This document shows positions 8,339-17,536 of a stretch of 64,000 nt of DNA, in pieces. Each line of letters begins with the position of its first letter. Within the stretch, counting starts at the first letter, position 1. The DNA comes from Gammaproteobacteria bacterium (GTDB taxonomy: Bacteria; Pseudomonadota; Gammaproteobacteria; Steroidobacterales; Steroidobacteraceae): positions 1 through 64,000 of the forward strand of contig CANIOW010000014.1 of assembly GCA_947469285.1 (NCBI GenBank), written 5' to 3'. The notes under the pieces were generated by a model that saw nothing but the letters and a program-made list of their open reading frames with translations, made no database searches and was not told the origin of the DNA. A program made the translations under genes and the position numbers.

Positions 8339-9714
8339 ACCGCCAGACCGCCTTGCGAGGTTTCTTTGTAGCTGCTCTTCATGTCTTCGCCGGTCTGGCG
8401 CATGGTCGTGATGACCATGTCCAGCGATACTTTGTGGGTACCATCACCGTGCATGGCGAGGCGCGCTGCGTTGATGGCTTTGACGGCGCCCATCGCATTG
8501 CGCTCGATGCAGGGGATCTGCACCAGACCGGCGATGGGGTCGCAGGTCAGTCCCAGGTTGTGTTCCATGCCGATCTCCGCGGCATTCTCCAGTTGCTCGT
8601 TGGTGCCATTCAGGGCGGCCACCAGGCCGGCCGCGGCCATTGAACAGGCCACGCCTACTTCGCCCTGACAGCCCATCTCCGCACCGCTGAGTGAGGCATT
8701 GCGCTTGTACAGCATGCCAATGGCGCCAGCGGCCAGCAAGAAACGCAGCACGCCCTCTTCGCTGGAGCCCGACTCAAAGCGCCGGTAATACATGAGAACC
8801 GCCGGGATAATGCCGGCGGCGCCATTGGTCGGTGCGGTCACTACGCGTCCGCCGGCAGCATTTTCCTCGTTCACTGCCAGCGCCCAGGCGTTGACCCAGT
8901 CCATCGCTTCCATTGGACCTGGGTTGGCCGCTTCGCTCAGCATGCGGTGCAGTTTCGGTGCGCGCCGGCGTACCTTCAGCACGCCCGGCAGCAGGCCTTG
9001 AGCGTTGAACCCACGCTCTGCACAGGCTTGCATGACGCTCCACAGCTGCAACAGGCGGCTACGCGTTTCGGTGACGGGACGGAAGGCTGTTTCGTTGGCC
9101 AGCACCAGTTCGTGCAAGTCGAGTCCGGTGGCGCGGCAGCGCTCGAGTAGCGAAGCGCCGTTAGTGAATGCATGGGTCAACACCACGGGGGCCGATTCAG
9201 CGCCGCTGCGGCCGAATTCGCTGGCGCGGACGATGAAGCCACCACCGGTGGAATAAAACTCTTCGCGGCACAGCAGCGCGCCGGCCGCGTCGAAAGCGCT
9301 GAAGCGCATGCCATTGGCGTGGTGCGGCAGCACTTGGTCCCGATGGAACAGCAGATCCAGCGCTTCATCGAACGGCACCACCTGCTGACCGAGCAGGTGC
9401 AGTTCGCGCGTTTCGCGAATACGTGCCAACACCGGTTCCATCGCTAGCGGGTCGAGGGTGGCCGGGTCGAAACCTTCAAGGCCCAGTTGTACCGCGCGGT
9501 CGGTGCAATGGCCGCGGCCGGTCAGTGCCAGCGACCCATATAATTGCACGGCCACTTTACCGGTTTGGGTGAGTAAGCCGCGTTCGAGCAGATCTAGCGC
9601 GAAGCGATGCGCTGCATTCATCGGCCCCATGGTGTGCGAGCTCGATGGACCGACGCCCACCTTGAAGATGTCGAGCACCGACAAGCTGAGTGGGGAATCG
9701 TCTTGGGTCATCAT
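8320..9714 (-). CDS. sdaA: L-serine ammonia-lyase (iron-sulfur type)
   Basis: 464 residues with the beta domain ([15 protein letters not shown] near residue 20) and alpha domain fused, as in the single-chain SdaA/SdaB enzymes. Cysteines in [17 protein letters not shown] and [14 protein letters not shown] are the expected [4Fe-4S] ligands. It deaminates L-serine to pyruvate and ammonia. The start ATG at 9714 has GGAG 7 nt upstream and overlaps the stop of the upstream nuclease gene by 4 nt (a second ATG follows directly), so translation is probably coupled. Confidence 0.95.
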   Translation of the reverse strand: MMTQDDSPLSLSVLDIFKVGVGPSSSHTMGPMNAAHRFALDLLERGLLTQTGKVAVQLYGSLALTGRGHCTDRAVQLGLEGFDPATLDPLAMEPVLARIRETRELHLLGQQVVPFDEALDLLFHRDQVLPHHANGMRFSAFDAAGALLCREEFYSTGGGFIVRASEFGRSGAESAPVVLTHAFTNGASLLERCRATGLDLHELVLANETAFRPVTETRSRLLQLWSVMQACAERGFNAQGLLPGVLKVRRRAPKLHRMLSEAANPGPMEAMDWVNAWALAVNEENAAGGRVVTAPTNGAAGIIPAVLMYYRRFESGSSEEGVLRFLLAAGAIGMLYKRNASLSGAEMGCQGEVGVACSMAAAGLVAALNGTNEQLENAAEIGMEHNLGLTCDPIAGLVQIPCIERNAMGAVKAINAARLAMHGDGTHKVSLDMVITTMRQTGEDMKSSYKETSQGGLAVNVPEC

Positions 9715-10658
9715 AGGAATCTCCGTTCCGGCAGTCGACTGGTCCTGGTCGTGATGGGCGCCGCACGACGGTGTGCGGCGGTTTCAAGGGCGGTATTCAG
9801 TACGCCGGCAATGCGGGCGCCGGCGCGGGCGAGTTGTCCGGGGATGACTGCACGGGCCTGTGCGAGGTAGTCAGCAGAGAGTTTAAGCGGTGCGGCGCCT
9901 TTTTCAGTCGCTGGCAACTCACAGCGGAACCCGGGTAGTGGAGCGTAGACCACCCGGCGGGCCAAAGTATAAGACTCGGCCATCCAGTCACGCACCGTCC
10001 CCCGTTGCCAAGTGGACAGTGACCGGGCGTAGCGTTGGGCCAGTTCACGGGCATTGGTGCGAACCAGGCGGTCTGCCTGGGTGGTGCCGGCTACGCCGTG
10101 CCACAGCGTCATGTTCACCAGATCGCTGTCCCAGACGGCATGGAGATTGGTGGGAAACAGCGGGCCCACCAAGGTCACGCGGATGGTATTGCCACCGCGG
10201 TCGCTGTGATCGCCCGCATGCAGCGGCTGGTGGAGATCGCCAACCAGATGCACCAGCAATCGTACCGCTTGCTGCCGTGCTTCCACCGGGGCCTCGGGGT
10301 CCGCCAGGACGTCTTGCAGTCGCGCGACCTGTTCGGAGGCACAGTCACCCGCGGGGCAGTAATCTGCCAGCGGTGTGGCGGGGGCACAGACCGGGCGATT
10401 GTCGTAGTGCCATTTCTCCGCGCCTGGAACGGTGTGACGCAGCGTGTCACGGTGCTCGTCCATCCAGGTAGACCAGGCAGGCAAATCCACGCTCCCCATC
10501 AGCGCCAGCAACTCTGTCCGCGCCAGCGGGGTCAGCAGCGGCGTGGCGATATAAGCCGTGGTGCGGTGGCCATCAGCGCCCCAGGCCCAGGCTGGCAAGG
10601 GCAGCCAGCAGTGCAACAGCACGACGGTGCACAGCCAGCCATGCCAAGTCGTGTTCAC
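9711..10658 (-). CDS. Secreted S1/P1-family nuclease
   Basis: 315 residues. A Sec signal peptide (residues 1-25) ends in AWA, so the mature protein begins with Trp26-Gly: in S1/P1 nucleases the mature N-terminal Trp is a zinc ligand, which supports both the start and the cleavage site. Further zinc-ligand motifs are HLVGDLHQPLHAGDHSDRGG and NLHAVWDS. The family degrades single-stranded nucleic acids or acts as 3'-nucleotidase with three zinc ions, here outside the cytoplasm. The GTG start overlaps the stop of the LOG gene (GTGA). Confidence 0.9.
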   Translation of the reverse strand: MNTTWHGWLCTVVLLHCWLPLPAWAWGADGHRTTAYIATPLLTPLARTELLALMGSVDLPAWSTWMDEHRDTLRHTVPGAEKWHYDNRPVCAPATPLADYCPAGDCASEQVARLQDVLADPEAPVEARQQAVRLLVHLVGDLHQPLHAGDHSDRGGNTIRVTLVGPLFPTNLHAVWDSDLVNMTLWHGVAGTTQADRLVRTNARELAQRYARSLSTWQRGTVRDWMAESYTLARRVVYAPLPGFRCELPATEKGAAPLKLSADYLAQARAVIPGQLARAGARIAGVLNTALETAAHRRAAPITTRTSRLPERRFL

Positions 10659-11260
10659 AGGGCGGCGAACTGGCGTGCATCCGCCGACCATGGGGGGGCG
10701 TTGTCCAGCGCCTGTACGGCGGCTTCCACGCTGTCGACGAACAGCCACATCAGCTCGTGTCGTTCGTCCATGAAATGCGCGTTAATCGCCGCGGCAAACA
10801 ACTGCCGCAGCGGTTCGTAATAGCCGTCGGTGTTGACGATGATGACCGGGCCGGTCCACAGGCCCAGCCGCTTCAGCGTGAGCGCTTCCAACAGTTCCTC
10901 GAAGGTGCCGCTGCCGCCGGGCAGGGCGATGACGGCTTCGCTGCGGGTGAGCATGAGGTGTTTGCGGGTTCGCATGTCGTCGACCAGCAGTAGCTCCGAC
11001 AGGGTGTCGTGGGCCACTTCCATGTCGGCGAGAAAATTGGGCAGGACGCCCACGACCTGGCCACCGGCGGCGAGCGCGCCGTCCGCAAGGGCGCCCATGG
11101 AGCCGGATTTGCTGCCGCCGTAAAGGATGGTGCGACCGTCGTTCGCCAGCAGCGTCCCCAGACGGCGTGCTGCCGCGTGGTACTCCGGGTCGCACTGGCG
11201 ACTGGAGGCGCAGTAGACGCACACAGCGCGCGGAATGGGTGGCAGTTGGGGGGCGGACAT
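10655..11260 (-). CDS. LOG-family (TIGR00730) Rossmann-fold protein
   Basis: 201 residues with the two signatures of the family formerly called lysine decarboxylases: YGGSKSGSMGALADGAL and PGGSGTFEELLEALT. Characterised members release free cytokinin-type bases or hydrolyse nucleoside 5'-monophosphates at the N-glycosidic bond. The start at 11260 gives the normal N-terminus (RAVCVYCASSRQ at residue about 11); no clear ribosome site is visible. It is first in an overlapping leftward trio with the nuclease and sdaA, and the nucleotide theme is shared with the nuclease. Confidence 0.88.
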   Translation of the reverse strand: MSAPQLPPIPRAVCVYCASSRQCDPEYHAAARRLGTLLANDGRTILYGGSKSGSMGALADGALAAGGQVVGVLPNFLADMEVAHDTLSELLLVDDMRTRKHLMLTRSEAVIALPGGSGTFEELLEALTLKRLGLWTGPVIIVNTDGYYEPLRQLFAAAINAHFMDERHELMWLFVDSVEAAVQALDNAPPWSADARQFAAL

Positions 11261-11346
11261 GCGGATTACCGAAGGGAGCTGGTAGGGAATGTTACCCGCC
11301 CCATGCGACAATCGCACCGTTCCCTACTGTCGGTTGAGAATGTCCC

Positions 11347-12411
11347 ATGTCTGCCTTGTTCACCCCGTTCCGTCAGCGTCAGGTCCAGTTCCGCAACCGG
11401 ATCGTGGTCTCGCCCATGTGCATGTATTCCTGCGTCGAGGGCATGGCGAACGACTGGACCTTGGTGCACCTCGGTTCGCGAGCGGTGGGTGGGGCTGGTT
11501 TGGTCATTGCAGAGGCGACCGGCGTACTGCCGGAAGGTCGGATTGGGGTGGGCGATCTCGGTTTGTGGGCCGATGCACACTTGGAGCCGCTGCGGCGGGT
11601 GGCAGATTTCATCCGCGCACAAGGGGCCAAGGCCGGTATTCAGTTGGCGCATGCCGGGCGCAAGGCCAGCACTTTGGCCGATGGCGCCCGTTCCTTGACG
11701 GCGACGGAAGGTGGGTGGGAGATCGTGGCGCCTTCGGCCCTGCCCTTTTCGCCGGCGCATGACACCCCGCGTGCACTGCTGCGTGAGGAGCTGCCGCGTA
11801 TCGCCGCTGCTTTTGCGGCCGCTACGGCGCGGGCTGATCGGGCGGGCTTCGATCTGGTGGAGCTGCATGCTGCGCACGGCTATCTGATGCACCAGTTTCT
11901 GTCGCCGATGACCAACCAGCGCACGGACGAGTACGGCGGTAGCCAGGCCAACCGGTTTCGTTTTGTGCTGGAATGCGTGGCGGCCATGCGCGCGGCGCTA
12001 TCGCCGGATAAACCGCTGTGGGTGCGCCTGTCCGCTACCGATTATCTTGAAGGTGGTTGGACCGTTGATGATTCAGTGGCGCTGGCCCATGAGCTGAAAG
12101 CGCTGGGCGTCGATCTGGTGGACTGCAGTTCGGGCGCCATCCTGCCGAAAGTGCGCATTCCAGTGGCGCCTGGATTTCAGGTGCCTTTCGCCGAACGCAT
12201 CCGTCGTGAAACGGGTATTGCAACGGCGGCCGTTGGTCTCATCAGTGAGCCGGCACAGGCGGAAGCGATCGTGGCCACGGGGCAGGCCGACATGGTGCTG
12301 GTGGCGCGGGAATTTCTCCGCGATCCGTACTGGGCGCTACACGCAGCGACCGCCCTCGGCGTCAAAGTCGACTACTGGCCGCAGCAATACTGGGCGGTGG
12401 CGCCGCGCTAG
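11347..12411 (+). CDS. NADH:flavin oxidoreductase, YqjM-like old yellow enzyme
   Basis: 354 residues, a single FMN-binding TIM barrel. The YqjM/thermophilic-like subgroup is shown by NRIVVSPMCMYSC at residues 18-30 (with the Cys that tunes FMN), GIQLAHAGRKAS near residue 100 and HAAHGYLMHQFLSP near residue 178. Members reduce activated C=C bonds with NAD(P)H. The start codon lies 86 bp from the divergent LOG gene, so the short gap holds both promoters. Its 3' end overlaps the GNAT gene by 4 nt. Confidence 0.92.
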   Translation: MSALFTPFRQRQVQFRNRIVVSPMCMYSCVEGMANDWTLVHLGSRAVGGAGLVIAEATGVLPEGRIGVGDLGLWADAHLEPLRRVADFIRAQGAKAGIQLAHAGRKASTLADGARSLTATEGGWEIVAPSALPFSPAHDTPRALLREELPRIAAAFAAATARADRAGFDLVELHAAHGYLMHQFLSPMTNQRTDEYGGSQANRFRFVLECVAAMRAALSPDKPLWVRLSATDYLEGGWTVDDSVALAHELKALGVDLVDCSSGAILPKVRIPVAPGFQVPFAERIRRETGIATAAVGLISEPAQAEAIVATGQADMVLVAREFLRDPYWALHAATALGVKVDYWPQQYWAVAPR

Positions 12412-12986
12412 CGGCGCTGGTGCAAACGCTTGCTCAGCACCAAAAAATACAGATCGTCGCGTTGCGGTAGCCCAAAGCGCAGGTTGTCATACGGAAAGGG
12501 TCGCTGCTCGCCGGTGGCAGCATAGCCACGGCGTTCGTACCAGCGTAGCAATTCGCTGCGCTGGGCGATCACCGTCAGGTGCATGGTCCGCGTCCCCCAG
12601 TGCTGCTGCGCCCAGCGTTCAGCCGCCATGAGCAGAGCAGCGCCATAGCCGCTGGCCTGCCGGGTGGGGCGGACGGTTAGCATGCCCAGATAAGCCGCAT
12701 CGCCTGGCTGGTCGTTCGCTTCGAGTCGTTCCAGTTGTACGCAGCAGAGCGGTCCCTGCGGGTCTTCGTGCAGCAGTACCGCCTGCCCCGGCGTGGCGAT
12801 GCTGGTGCAGAGGTCGGCGGTGTCGGTGCGTTGGCCGCCGAGCAAATCGGCTTCCGTGGTCCAGCCGGCACGACTGGACTCGCCCCGGTAGGCAGAATTG
12901 ACGAACCGGTCGAGGGCAGGGGCATCGGCAGCGGTAGCGAGGCGCAAGAGCAGCGCTTCGGGTGGCTGGGGGGCGGTGGTGGTCAT
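12408..12986 (-). CDS. GNAT-family N-acetyltransferase
   Basis: 192 residues. The acetyl-CoA-binding motif A is seen as LTVRPTRQASGYGAALLMAAE, in the usual position about 120 residues in, and motif B-like strands follow (HLTVIAQRSELLRWYERRGY). The start at 12986 is the last Met before the domain; the frame extends upstream only into the glgP promoter. The acetylated substrate is unknown. It is divergent from glgP, with 98 bp between start codons. Confidence 0.85.
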   Translation of the reverse strand: MTTTAPQPPEALLLRLATAADAPALDRFVNSAYRGESSRAGWTTEADLLGGQRTDTADLCTSIATPGQAVLLHEDPQGPLCCVQLERLEANDQPGDAAYLGMLTVRPTRQASGYGAALLMAAERWAQQHWGTRTMHLTVIAQRSELLRWYERRGYAATGEQRPFPYDNLRFGLPQRDDLYFLVLSKRLHQRR

Positions 12987-13084
12987 GCGGGTCCAGTGCG
13001 CGGGCAACGACGGCGTATGGTAGCTCCGGCGCGCCAATTTGTGCGCTAATATAGTCAATGACAACGTGAGACAACAGGTGGTGC

Positions 13085-15589
13085 GTGGTGACCAGTGAAA
13101 CACTCTCTGGGCCCCTTAGCGGAGGGGTGGCGGTGTTCCAGCCGGGCAAGGTTAAGACCGCCTTGTTAACCCGTTTAGTGCGCTCGCTGGGCAAGTCGCC
13201 GCAGCGGGCCACGGCGCGCGATCTCTACGACGCCTTGTCGATGTCCGTGCACGAAGAGTTAACCGCCCGCTGGGTGGCCACCCAGGCGCGTATCGCTGAC
13301 GCTGGCGCCAAACGCGTCTGCTATCTCTCCATGGAATATCTGCCGGGGCGGTCACTGCCCAACGCCGTCGCCAGCTTAGGTCAAGATCTGGAGGCCGAGA
13401 CCCGCGCGGTGCTCATGGAACTGGGTTTCGACTACGACGCCATCGTGCGACTCGAGCCCGACCCGGGTCTGGGCAATGGCGGCCTCGGTCGTCTGGCTGC
13501 GTGCTATTTGGATTCGCTCGCTACGCTGCACTACCCCGCTGTGGGTTACGGTATCCGCTTCGACTATGGCATCTTCACCCAGCTCATCGACGAGGACGGC
13601 GCGCAGCAAGAGCGCGCCAGCAGTTGGCTGCGCGTGCGTAACCCATGGGAAAGTCCGCGCACCGATGCGCGCTACCGCGTGCGTTTTGGTGGCCGCTGTA
13701 CCTCCACCGTGGATGCCAGCGAGCGGGTGCGCCATGGCTGGGTGGATACTCAGGATGTGTGGGCGGTCGGCTTCGACCAAATGGTGCCGGGTAACCGTAG
13801 CCCGACGGTCAACCATTTGCGCTTGTGGTCGGGCCGTGCAGTCACGCCGTTCAAGGTGCAAGTATTCAATGCCGGCCACTATGCCGAGGCAGTAGCTGAA
13901 CAGATCGATGCGAAGAACCTGTCGCGCATCCTGTACCCCGATGACAGTACGCCGCAAGGCAAAGAACTACGCTTCCGTCAGCAGTATTTCTTTGTCTCGG
14001 CCTCACTGCAGGATCTGTTGGCGACCCATCTGTCCGAGGGGCGTTCATTAGAGAAGCTGGCCGACAGCTGGTCCATCCAGATGAATGACACGCATCCCAC
14101 GCTAGCGGTGCCAGAGCTGCTACGGCTGCTGATCGACGTGCACGATCTGACCTGGGAACAGGCCACCCGAATCGCTTTCCAAACCTTTGGCTATACCAAC
14201 CATACCTTGTTGCCCGAGGCGCTCGAGACCTGGCCAGTGCAGTTCTTTGAGCGCTTGTTGCCGCGGCATTTGCAGCTTATCTATGCGCTCAACCGTGACT
14301 TTCTCGATGAAGCCACCGGCCGGGCAGCGGCGCAGGAGTGGGGCAGTTCACCCAACGAATTGCGCCGGCGTCTGTCCATCATCGACGAGGATCACGGCCG
14401 CAGCGTGCGTATGGCGCATTTGGCGGTGGTCGCAAGCCGGCATGTCAATGGCGTTGCCGCACTACACAGCGAGCTGGTCAAAAGCGATTTATTTCCTGAA
14501 TTTTCGCGGCTTTATCCGGAACGCTTTACCAATGTCACCAATGGCATTGCGGTGCGGCGCTGGCTGGTGCAGGCAAATCCGGGCCTGGCGGCCTTGCTGA
14601 CACGGCATCTCGGCCACGGTTGGGAAAACGATCTCGAAGAGGTGGAGCGGTTACGCTGGGCCGTGGATGACGCTGCATTTCGCGCGGAATACCGTGACAT
14701 CAAAGCGCATAACAAGGTGCGTCTGGCCGTGGAGGTGCAGCGGCGCATGGGTTTGGCGATTGACCCGCAGTCTATGTATGACGTGCAGGTAAAACGCATC
14801 CATGAGTACAAGCGCCAGCTGCTGAATCTGCTGTATGTGGTGTGGCGCTACCAGCGTATTCTCGACGCACCGCAAGCGGACTGGGTGCCGCGCACGGTGT
14901 TGTTCGCTGGCAAGGCCGCTCCCGGCTATGCGGTCGCAAAAGCGGTAATCAAGTTGATCAACAGCGTCGCGCGCAAAGTGAATAGCGATCCGGTGGTCGC
15001 TGGCCGCCTGAAAGTCGCTTTTCTGCCGGACTATGACGTTTCACTGGCGCAGCAGATCATGCCGGCGGCCGACCTTTCGCAGCAGATTTCCACCGCGGGC
15101 ATGGAGGCCAGCGGCACCGGCAATATGAAGCTGGCGTTGAATGGGGCGTTGACCATTGGCACGCTAGATGGCGCGAACATCGAAATTCGTGACCACGTGG
15201 GGGCGAACAACGTGTTCATCTTCGGGCTGACCGCTGCCGAGGTGGTGGCGCGTCGTGCCGCCGGCTATGTGCCGAGCGAATTGGTGCGTGCCGATGCCGA
15301 GCTGGCGGCGGTGCTGCAGTCGCTGAGCAGTGGGTATTTCACACCGCACAATGTGAGTGAGGCGGGCCCGGTGGTGGACCGGTTGCTGGCCGACAACGAG
15401 CCGTATCTGGTGCTCGCCGACTTCGCGGCATATCGCGAAGCACAAGCTCACGCAGATGCCTTGTATCGTGACGCCGATGGCTGGTCGCGCAAGGCGGTCG
15501 CCAATACGGTGGGGATGGGTTTCTTTTCCAGTGACCGCAGTATCCGTGACTATGCCGAGCGGCTGTGGCACCTGCGGCCGGTAGTGTAA
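13085..15589 (+). CDS. glgP: Glycogen/maltodextrin phosphorylase
   Basis: 834 residues, full length for GT35 phosphorylases. It releases glucose 1-phosphate from the non-reducing ends of alpha-1,4-glucans. The pyridoxal-phosphate lysine is Lys682 in GTGNMKLALNG, with TLDGANIEI after it; NGGLGRLAACYLDS near residue 130 and QMNDTHPTLA near residue 335 are further family blocks. GTG start at 13085, or the GTG one codon later; AGGTGG lies just upstream. First gene of a four-gene glucan operon with glgB 30 nt downstream. Confidence 0.96.
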   Translation: MVTSETLSGPLSGGVAVFQPGKVKTALLTRLVRSLGKSPQRATARDLYDALSMSVHEELTARWVATQARIADAGAKRVCYLSMEYLPGRSLPNAVASLGQDLEAETRAVLMELGFDYDAIVRLEPDPGLGNGGLGRLAACYLDSLATLHYPAVGYGIRFDYGIFTQLIDEDGAQQERASSWLRVRNPWESPRTDARYRVRFGGRCTSTVDASERVRHGWVDTQDVWAVGFDQMVPGNRSPTVNHLRLWSGRAVTPFKVQVFNAGHYAEAVAEQIDAKNLSRILYPDDSTPQGKELRFRQQYFFVSASLQDLLATHLSEGRSLEKLADSWSIQMNDTHPTLAVPELLRLLIDVHDLTWEQATRIAFQTFGYTNHTLLPEALETWPVQFFERLLPRHLQLIYALNRDFLDEATGRAAAQEWGSSPNELRRRLSIIDEDHGRSVRMAHLAVVASRHVNGVAALHSELVKSDLFPEFSRLYPERFTNVTNGIAVRRWLVQANPGLAALLTRHLGHGWENDLEEVERLRWAVDDAAFRAEYRDIKAHNKVRLAVEVQRRMGLAIDPQSMYDVQVKRIHEYKRQLLNLLYVVWRYQRILDAPQADWVPRTVLFAGKAAPGYAVAKAVIKLINSVARKVNSDPVVAGRLKVAFLPDYDVSLAQQIMPAADLSQQISTAGMEASGTGNMKLALNGALTIGTLDGANIEIRDHVGANNVFIFGLTAAEVVARRAAGYVPSELVRADAELAAVLQSLSSGYFTPHNVSEAGPVVDRLLADNEPYLVLADFAAYREAQAHADALYRDADGWSRKAVANTVGMGFFSSDRSIRDYAERLWHLRPVV

Positions 15590-15619
15590 GGCCCGAACTC
15601 CTTTATTGGGCAGGTACGC

Positions 15620-17533
15620 ATGTCACTCACCAGTCCACCTACTACAAACAGGTCATCCGCGATCAGCGACTATGACCTGCACCTGTTCGGTGAAGGTCAG
15701 CACCTGCGGCTGTGGGAAGTGCTGGGCGCGCAGGGGTGCGTGCGCGAGGGAGTGGCCGGGACCCGTTTCGCGGTTTGGGCCCCCAATGCCACGCGTGTGG
15801 CAGTGGTCGGTCCGTTCAATCACTGGGACGGTCGCGTGCACCTATTGCAGCGGCGCGGACCGGGCGGCGTCTGGGAAGGGTTCGTGCCCGGCGTTGGCGC
15901 TGGAGCGGCGTACAAGTACGAAGTGTTGGGTGCTGGCGGCGAGCTGCTGCTGAAGTCCGACCCGATGGCGCAGTCCATGGAAATGCGTCCTGGGAATTGC
16001 AGTGTAGTGACCGGTCCCTCGGCCCATGAATGGCACGATGGTGCGTGGTTGGCGCGTCGTGCAGCAGCCCATCTGCCTGACCAGCCACTGAGTATCTACG
16101 AGGTGCACCCCGGTAGCTGGCGGCGAACGGCGGCAGGAGAGTTCCTCGACTGGGATGCGCTGGCAACCCAGCTCATCCCTTATGCGACCGAGCAGGGTTT
16201 CACGCACCTAGAGTTGATGGGCATTGCAGAGCATCCACTCGATGGCTCTTGGGGCTATCAGGTCACTGGCTATTACGCGCCTACCGCGCGCCACGGCAGT
16301 CCAGACGCATTCAAACGCTTTGTCGATCGTTGTCATCAGGTAGGGCTGGGCGTACTGCTCGACTGGGTACCTGCGCACTTCCCACGCGACGCACATGCGT
16401 TGGCACAGTTCGACGGTACTGCGCTCTATGAACACGACGACCCCCACCGCGGTGAACACAAGGGATGGGGTACCTTGGTATTTAATTATGGCCGGCATGA
16501 AGTACGCAATTTTCTGCTAGCCAATGCCCTGTACTGGGTGGAGTTGTTCCACGTTGATGGGTTGCGCTGCGATGCGGTAGCGGCGATGTTGCACCTCGAC
16601 TACGACCGCCCCGCAGGTGAATGGACGCCGAACCCACACGGCGGTCGTGAAAATCTGGAGGCCATCGATTTTCTGCGCAGTGTCAATTCCCACTTGCAGC
16701 AAGCGTTCCCGGGGGTGTTGACGGCGGCAGAAGAGTCTACGGCTTACCCTGGAATTACGCGGGCCGTGGCAGAGGGTGGGCTGGGTTTTACCTTTAAGTG
16801 GAACATGGGGTGGATGAACGACACACTGCGTTATGTGTCCACCGACGCTTTGTTCCGTCGCTACGCACATAATCTTATTACTTTTAGTTTCATGTACGCG
16901 TGGTCCGAGCAGTTCTTGCTGCCGCTGTCGCATGACGAAGTGGTGCACGGTAAGCGTTCGCTGCTGGAGAAAATGCCCGGGGATGATTGGCAGCAACGCG
17001 CTGGACTGCGCTTGCTGCTGGCCTATCAGTGGGCGACACCCGGCAAGAAACTGCTGTTCATGGGCGGTGAATTCGGACAGCGTCATGAATGGCGCGACTG
17101 GGAAGGACTGGACTGGAACTTGCTGCAGCAAGACGGTCATCGCGGCCTCTTGGAATGTGTGCGTACCCTGAATGGTTTGTTGCGTACCCGGCCAGTGCTG
17201 TACCGTCATGACCATGACTCGGCAGGTTTTCGTTGGGTGGATGCCAATAGTGCGGAGCTCTCGGTTTTTGCTTTCGAACGCGTATCCCCCGGTGAGGCGA
17301 CGCTGCTGTGCGCGTTCAACGCCACGCCGGTGCCTCGCGAAGATTACTGGCTCGGTGTCGACGGTGGTCGGTGGCGCTGCGTGTTCGATTCTGATGCTGA
17401 CTGGATGGGTGGCGCGCAGTGGCGTCCGGAGCCTGAGCTGCAGGCGCACGCCCACCCCTGCCATGAGCGCGCGGAGACCTTGCACGTGAACCTCCCCGCG
17501 CTGTCGGCGCGTTTCTATGAGCGCATGGGCTAG
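15620..17533 (+). CDS. glgB: 1,4-alpha-glucan branching enzyme
   Basis: 637 residues: one CBM48 domain (FAVWAPNATRVAVVGPFNHWDG, residues about 50-70), a GH13 barrel and a C-terminal beta domain. It forms alpha-1,6 branches by transfer. Catalytic residues visible are the nucleophile Asp318 in DGLRCDAVAAML, the acid Glu near residue 371 in AAEESTAYP and the LSHDEVVHGK motif. It lacks the extra N-terminal domain of the about 730-residue E. coli enzyme, so it is the short form. Only 3 nt separate it from glgX. Confidence 0.96.
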   Translation: MSLTSPPTTNRSSAISDYDLHLFGEGQHLRLWEVLGAQGCVREGVAGTRFAVWAPNATRVAVVGPFNHWDGRVHLLQRRGPGGVWEGFVPGVGAGAAYKYEVLGAGGELLLKSDPMAQSMEMRPGNCSVVTGPSAHEWHDGAWLARRAAAHLPDQPLSIYEVHPGSWRRTAAGEFLDWDALATQLIPYATEQGFTHLELMGIAEHPLDGSWGYQVTGYYAPTARHGSPDAFKRFVDRCHQVGLGVLLDWVPAHFPRDAHALAQFDGTALYEHDDPHRGEHKGWGTLVFNYGRHEVRNFLLANALYWVELFHVDGLRCDAVAAMLHLDYDRPAGEWTPNPHGGRENLEAIDFLRSVNSHLQQAFPGVLTAAEESTAYPGITRAVAEGGLGFTFKWNMGWMNDTLRYVSTDALFRRYAHNLITFSFMYAWSEQFLLPLSHDEVVHGKRSLLEKMPGDDWQQRAGLRLLLAYQWATPGKKLLFMGGEFGQRHEWRDWEGLDWNLLQQDGHRGLLECVRTLNGLLRTRPVLYRHDHDSAGFRWVDANSAELSVFAFERVSPGEATLLCAFNATPVPREDYWLGVDGGRWRCVFDSDADWMGGAQWRPEPELQAHAHPCHERAETLHVNLPALSARFYERMG

Positions 17534-17536
17534 CCC

